Below are positions 60,748 through 64,000 of a stretch of DNA of 64,000 nt, piece after piece. The DNA is from Diospyros lotus (lineage: Eukaryota > Streptophyta > Magnoliopsida > Ericales > Ebenaceae), in contig NC_068341.1 in the NCBI RefSeq assembly GCF_014633365.1, forward strand, positions 25,092,339 through 25,156,338, in the 5' to 3' direction. The notes under the pieces were generated by a model, which ran no database searches, was not told the DNA's origin, and saw nothing but the letters and a program-made list of their open reading frames with translations. Position 1 is the first letter of the stretch, and each line of letters begins with the position of its first letter. Both the position numbers and the translations under genes were made by a program.

Positions 60748-63700
60748 TTAAGTATCAACTACTCTGCTATGTCTATACAAATACACGATGTGCCTCATGA
60801 TGTCATCGATGTACTTAATAGCGTACACTCCACAGCTGTGCTTGTATTAGAAATAACCAAATTCTATCAAACTTCAAATGACAACAACAAACATTTCACT
60901 CAATAATAAATTGAATATTCTATTTTAATTCAGTACCCGTCCGGTTGCTAAGGCAGGTTCACCATGCTGGGATCGAGTTGCTCCAACGCCCATTTTTTGT
61001 GTGGAGTGGCAGCTATGGAGATATTGTCATAATATCCACTGCGAGTTAGGAGAATGGGTAGGAGTTTCACCAATGGCTTGATGCTATTGGACCTGGCCTT
61101 CCTGCTTTCCTCCTTAGTCGCCATAGAGTCGTACAAAACAACTTTACCCTTTTTAAGGAAAATCATGGCTACGACCTAGTGGGAATTATTCCCCAGATTG
61201 CATGGGATCAAAACCTACATATTTTGAGAATACATTAGTAAGGAGTTAATCCATCAATAAAAATAAGTGAACACTTACGAAGTCCACTGTCCACCAAGGC
61301 CTAGTCTCATCACTGACACCACGAATATGATCACATATTCCATATGGGACCTTTGCCTTAGCAGACAACACAACACGTTTTCCTGCGAATTTCTCAGTCC
61401 ACCATTTGTTGAGAAGTGCCTGGAGAGGAGGAAAATTAATGTTATATTTGTTGTGGACCAAATATAGATGCAACAAAAAAAGTTTAACCTAAGATTTGTA
61501 TTTAGCACTCACAAATAGGATAGTGGGCATGATAGCATATTTTGTATCATATATAGTATGAGACTGCGTATCTCTTAGTCGTTGGACGCAACATAAGTAA
61601 CTGTTAATGTGAGTCCCTTCTATCCAGGCTTTAGCATCCTCTATTGAACGCAATTCGCTAGGTAATAAATGGGCAATGTAACCTGTGTCATGCCTACAAT
61701 AACCAATAATTATTATAAGCTTGAGATTGTATTACCAATGTAAATAGAACAATAATTAAAATTTTTCTTAACATTTTATACTTACTCGATGTCTTTCTGC
61801 GATTGTATGTAGTCAGTGTAGCCCTAAGGGGACTTAAGATCATCAACCCCCTGTTGGTCCAAGCGATGCTCGGCTACTTTAGCCACTATCTGCATCACCA
61901 TGCCCCCTACACTATCCGGGCTAGGAACATGAACATTCTCTCCTGTCCTAACTGATCTCAAGGGTGGCACTGTCTTCTCACCCTCCACCGGCGGCGATTT
62001 GTTTTCTTCGTCTGCCATGTCCACCACGACATCAACCTTGCTCCTTTTCTGCACCCGAGTGTATTCAATGTATGGTGGCCGATGGCACTGCGATGGCAAT
62101 CGATCGCTCACAATTCGTTCACCGCTCATAACCACTTCCTCCAGAAACTGTATAAATATTATCCATTACATAACAGTACGTATTTCATAATGAAATGTAA
62201 ATAAAAGTCAAGTTAGAGCTTACTCCGGATTGAGATGTCCAGTCCTCCACATCATCATGAGCTGGATCTACCTGATGAGCACCTCGCTGCTCTTCATCAC
62301 CATCCTCAATGTGTTTTGGGGAATCGTCAATAGGCGAGACGCCTAGATGGGTAAGTAGTGTTGTCTGCACCCTACCTACTTGCCTCAGTCTCATCTTTTC
62401 CTGCGTCATTTGTGAGCTCATTCAACTCATTTCCCAGTCAAACCCATCCAGTCGAGTGCTAATTTGCCTAATCTCCCCATCCATCCTATGTAACATCTCT
62501 AGTGTGAGGATCAGCATCTTGATGATCTGCAAAAGGAAATAAAAAAATTACAATAGTAAAAAACAATTGAAAACACTTACAAAGAATTACAAATGAAAAA
62601 ATAGGTTTATAATAAAAACCATACCCTAGCATACTGTCCAAGGTGGGTGGAGGGGGTTTTACCTCCTGTTGAGACTTTGACTTCCTCTCTCTGTGTTGAG
62701 CCTCAGCCTCCTCCTCCTTCTCCACCTCCTTCTCCTCCTCCTCTTCCTCTTCACCCCCATCTCCCACCTCGATGGACCCCCTAATTTCATCCTCATCCCC
62801 AGTTGACGTACTTCCGTTCACATTATTATCAACCCCCCACCCCCATTTTTGTACACATCAACGCCAACCGAGTATAGAGGGTTAAAGGTCTGCCAAAAAT
62901 CTGTATTACACTCCGTTGCAGTGGGCTTGAGTGTCGTGCTCGATCCGCGTGCTTGCAAAATATTGAATTGTTTGGTTAGATATTATATATAACAAAATAA
63001 ACTAAATTTGAAGTTAGGTTAGACACTTACATCCCTAAGGCATTCATCGTAATTGATTTTGTGAGGCCTTTTGTTGGATAACCACTTTCTAAACCTAGGA
63101 ATGGTGACTGCGATGGGTAGTCTTATAGTCCACTTATTCTCCACCCATGGGAATGTCTTAATCAACCACCACTTTAGATAGCAAATAATTTTACAGTAGT
63201 AAACAAAAACAAACAAAACGTTAGTTATTATATACAAATCATGTACAATAATTTGATGTAATATAATATAGAGAGTAAGTAATTATACCTGAAATGCCCA
63301 AAAAAAACCATAAATGTTAACTTTTCTCCCCACCTCACCGTTCAACTTCCTTTCGCTAATGGCTAGCTGAAGGTAATGTAGACTCTGGCTATAAATGTAC
63401 GTCCCCCATGGGAATGCCTCAAATGCCCCTAGGTCCTCGGCCATAGTCCATATGAAATCCTCCATAGGTGCACGCTCATCGTGGCCAAGCAAGATCATGT
63501 TTACCATAGCAATATTACCCAGCTTCAGGACATCCTCTGCATCTAGATCCATGCTACCAAGTACTACTTTAATCTAGGCTATAGTTACCACTCGTTTCTA
63601 GGGGAATAGACGCACCTGTAAACTACTCGGCTCAATGGGCGTAGCTTGAAATTTTTCTTTGTCAATTAGCTCAAATCGAAGTCCACTGATGAGGATGAAC

Positions 63701-63999
63701 TCCTGCTTGCCATACCTATATAGCATGCCGCCAATCTCAAACCACATCTCATCGTGGTGAAAACCTAAAAATGTAACTTCCCTCACCAGGACTTCATGTA
63801 TCAATTGTGGTGCAGACGAATGATCGAACATAGGGATCTGTAGGAAATGTCCAAGTGGGCCCTAAGTAAATCTTTCCAATAGCCCATGATGTCTAAGAGC
63901 ATCGTGAACTATTAAAGTTGGTTGATTCCACAATGTGTAGTGACCTGTGTCCCTTGTGGAATTACCCGTTGAGCGTGAACATAGGTAAATTGCTTAGAA
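60748..63999 (-). pseudogene. DUF1985 + Ulp1-like (C48) protease gene in CACTA
   Basis: This spliced minus-strand gene may start beyond the window. The first exons hold a DUF1985-like domain: 'EMWFEIGGMLYRYGKQEFIL' ending at 63616, then 63534-63289 ('FEAFPWGTYIYSQSLHYLQL'), then 63171-63031. Acidic and charged linkers follow (62951-62690, 62530-62220, 62149-61791). The protease exons are about 61694-61517, 61444-61285 ('KVPYGICDHIRG'), 61215-60937 and 60835-60748. The C48 triad is visible: His in 'NNSH', Asp in 'VVLYDSM', Cys in 'CGVYAIKYIDDI' after a splice joining 'QPDG' to 'CGVY', with Gln before 'PDG'. Donors and acceptors are mostly GT-AG and phase-compatible. Stops replace residues at about 63900, 61183 (beside the catalytic His) and 60950, and a G-run shift lies near 62845. 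This copy is probably dead. Related genes in other plant transposons are SUMO-protease-like. Confidence 0.75.
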
Positions 64000-64000
64000 T

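Larger units (their letters stand above)
59379..64000. mobile_element. CACTA transposon, one end and interior
   Basis: The terminus 'cactactaggaaaatggg' starts at 59379, right after 'act', which could be the 3-bp TSD. It is followed by subterminal repeats and a spliced Ulp1-like gene. The other terminus and any transposase lie beyond 64000, so autonomy cannot be judged. Confidence 0.8.

Overview
The window is plant nuclear DNA, most likely from a eudicot with a repeat-rich genome. It is AT-rich, has GT-AG introns and poly(A/T) tracts, and is dominated by plant transposon families: Ty3/gypsy Tat-lineage elements, long-LTR gypsy elements with TGTAAY...RTTACA ends, Ty1/copia, Helitron, CACTA and MITEs. 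I cannot name the species. Only one locus looks like an ordinary host gene, a two-exon gene of unknown function on the minus strand at 6571-7745. Nearly everything else is mobile DNA, much of it nested.

Layout. 1-641 is the 3' part of a Tat-type LTR. 2015-5093 is a probable MITE split by a solo LTR (2374-4717, TSD TTCAT). 6123-6345 is a SINE-like stretch. The host gene follows, then two MITE-like elements (8292-8808 and 9419-9967) and a strongly diverged tandem array (11970-12660). A second solo LTR lies at 12863-15618 (TSD ATGCA). A decayed transposon coding remnant on the minus strand (16090-17500) precedes a truncated copia element (17610-20740), which abuts an inverted fragment of a related LTR.

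The centrepiece is an 11.4-kb Tat-lineage gypsy element at 22232-33599, coded on the minus strand, with 671-bp LTRs. Its gag, protease, RT, RNase H and integrase remnants run leftwards. On the opposite strand, between pol and the 3' LTR, sits an extra gene with its own TATA box, a 5'-UTR intron and at least two coding introns (23170-26162). It carries a 'putative gypsy-type transposon' domain followed by a coiled coil. The element inserted into another Tat-type LTR. To its right are two tandem Tat-like LTRs with almost nothing between them (33877-35068).

39334 to about 47100 is a minus-strand Helitron remnant with PIF1-like helicase and RPA1-like gene relics. The helicase reading frame is split by an LTR (40177-45152), and that LTR is split by another solo LTR (41135-43810, TSD AACCG). 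From 47215 come several long-LTR gypsy fragments. An 8.5-kb non-coding LTR element (49489-57956, TSD AAGGA) is itself interrupted by a solo copia LTR (52754-54366, TSD TTTCA). Its target is a gypsy element whose gag remnant resumes at about 58230. That gag is cut at the gag/protease junction by the end of a CACTA transposon (59379 to beyond the window). The CACTA element carries a multi-exon DUF1985 plus Ulp1/C48 cysteine-protease gene on the minus strand (60748-63999).

By eye the relative insertion order is clear from nesting and target-site duplications. Coordinates of TSD-bounded elements are exact. Exon limits and the edges of decayed elements are approximate.
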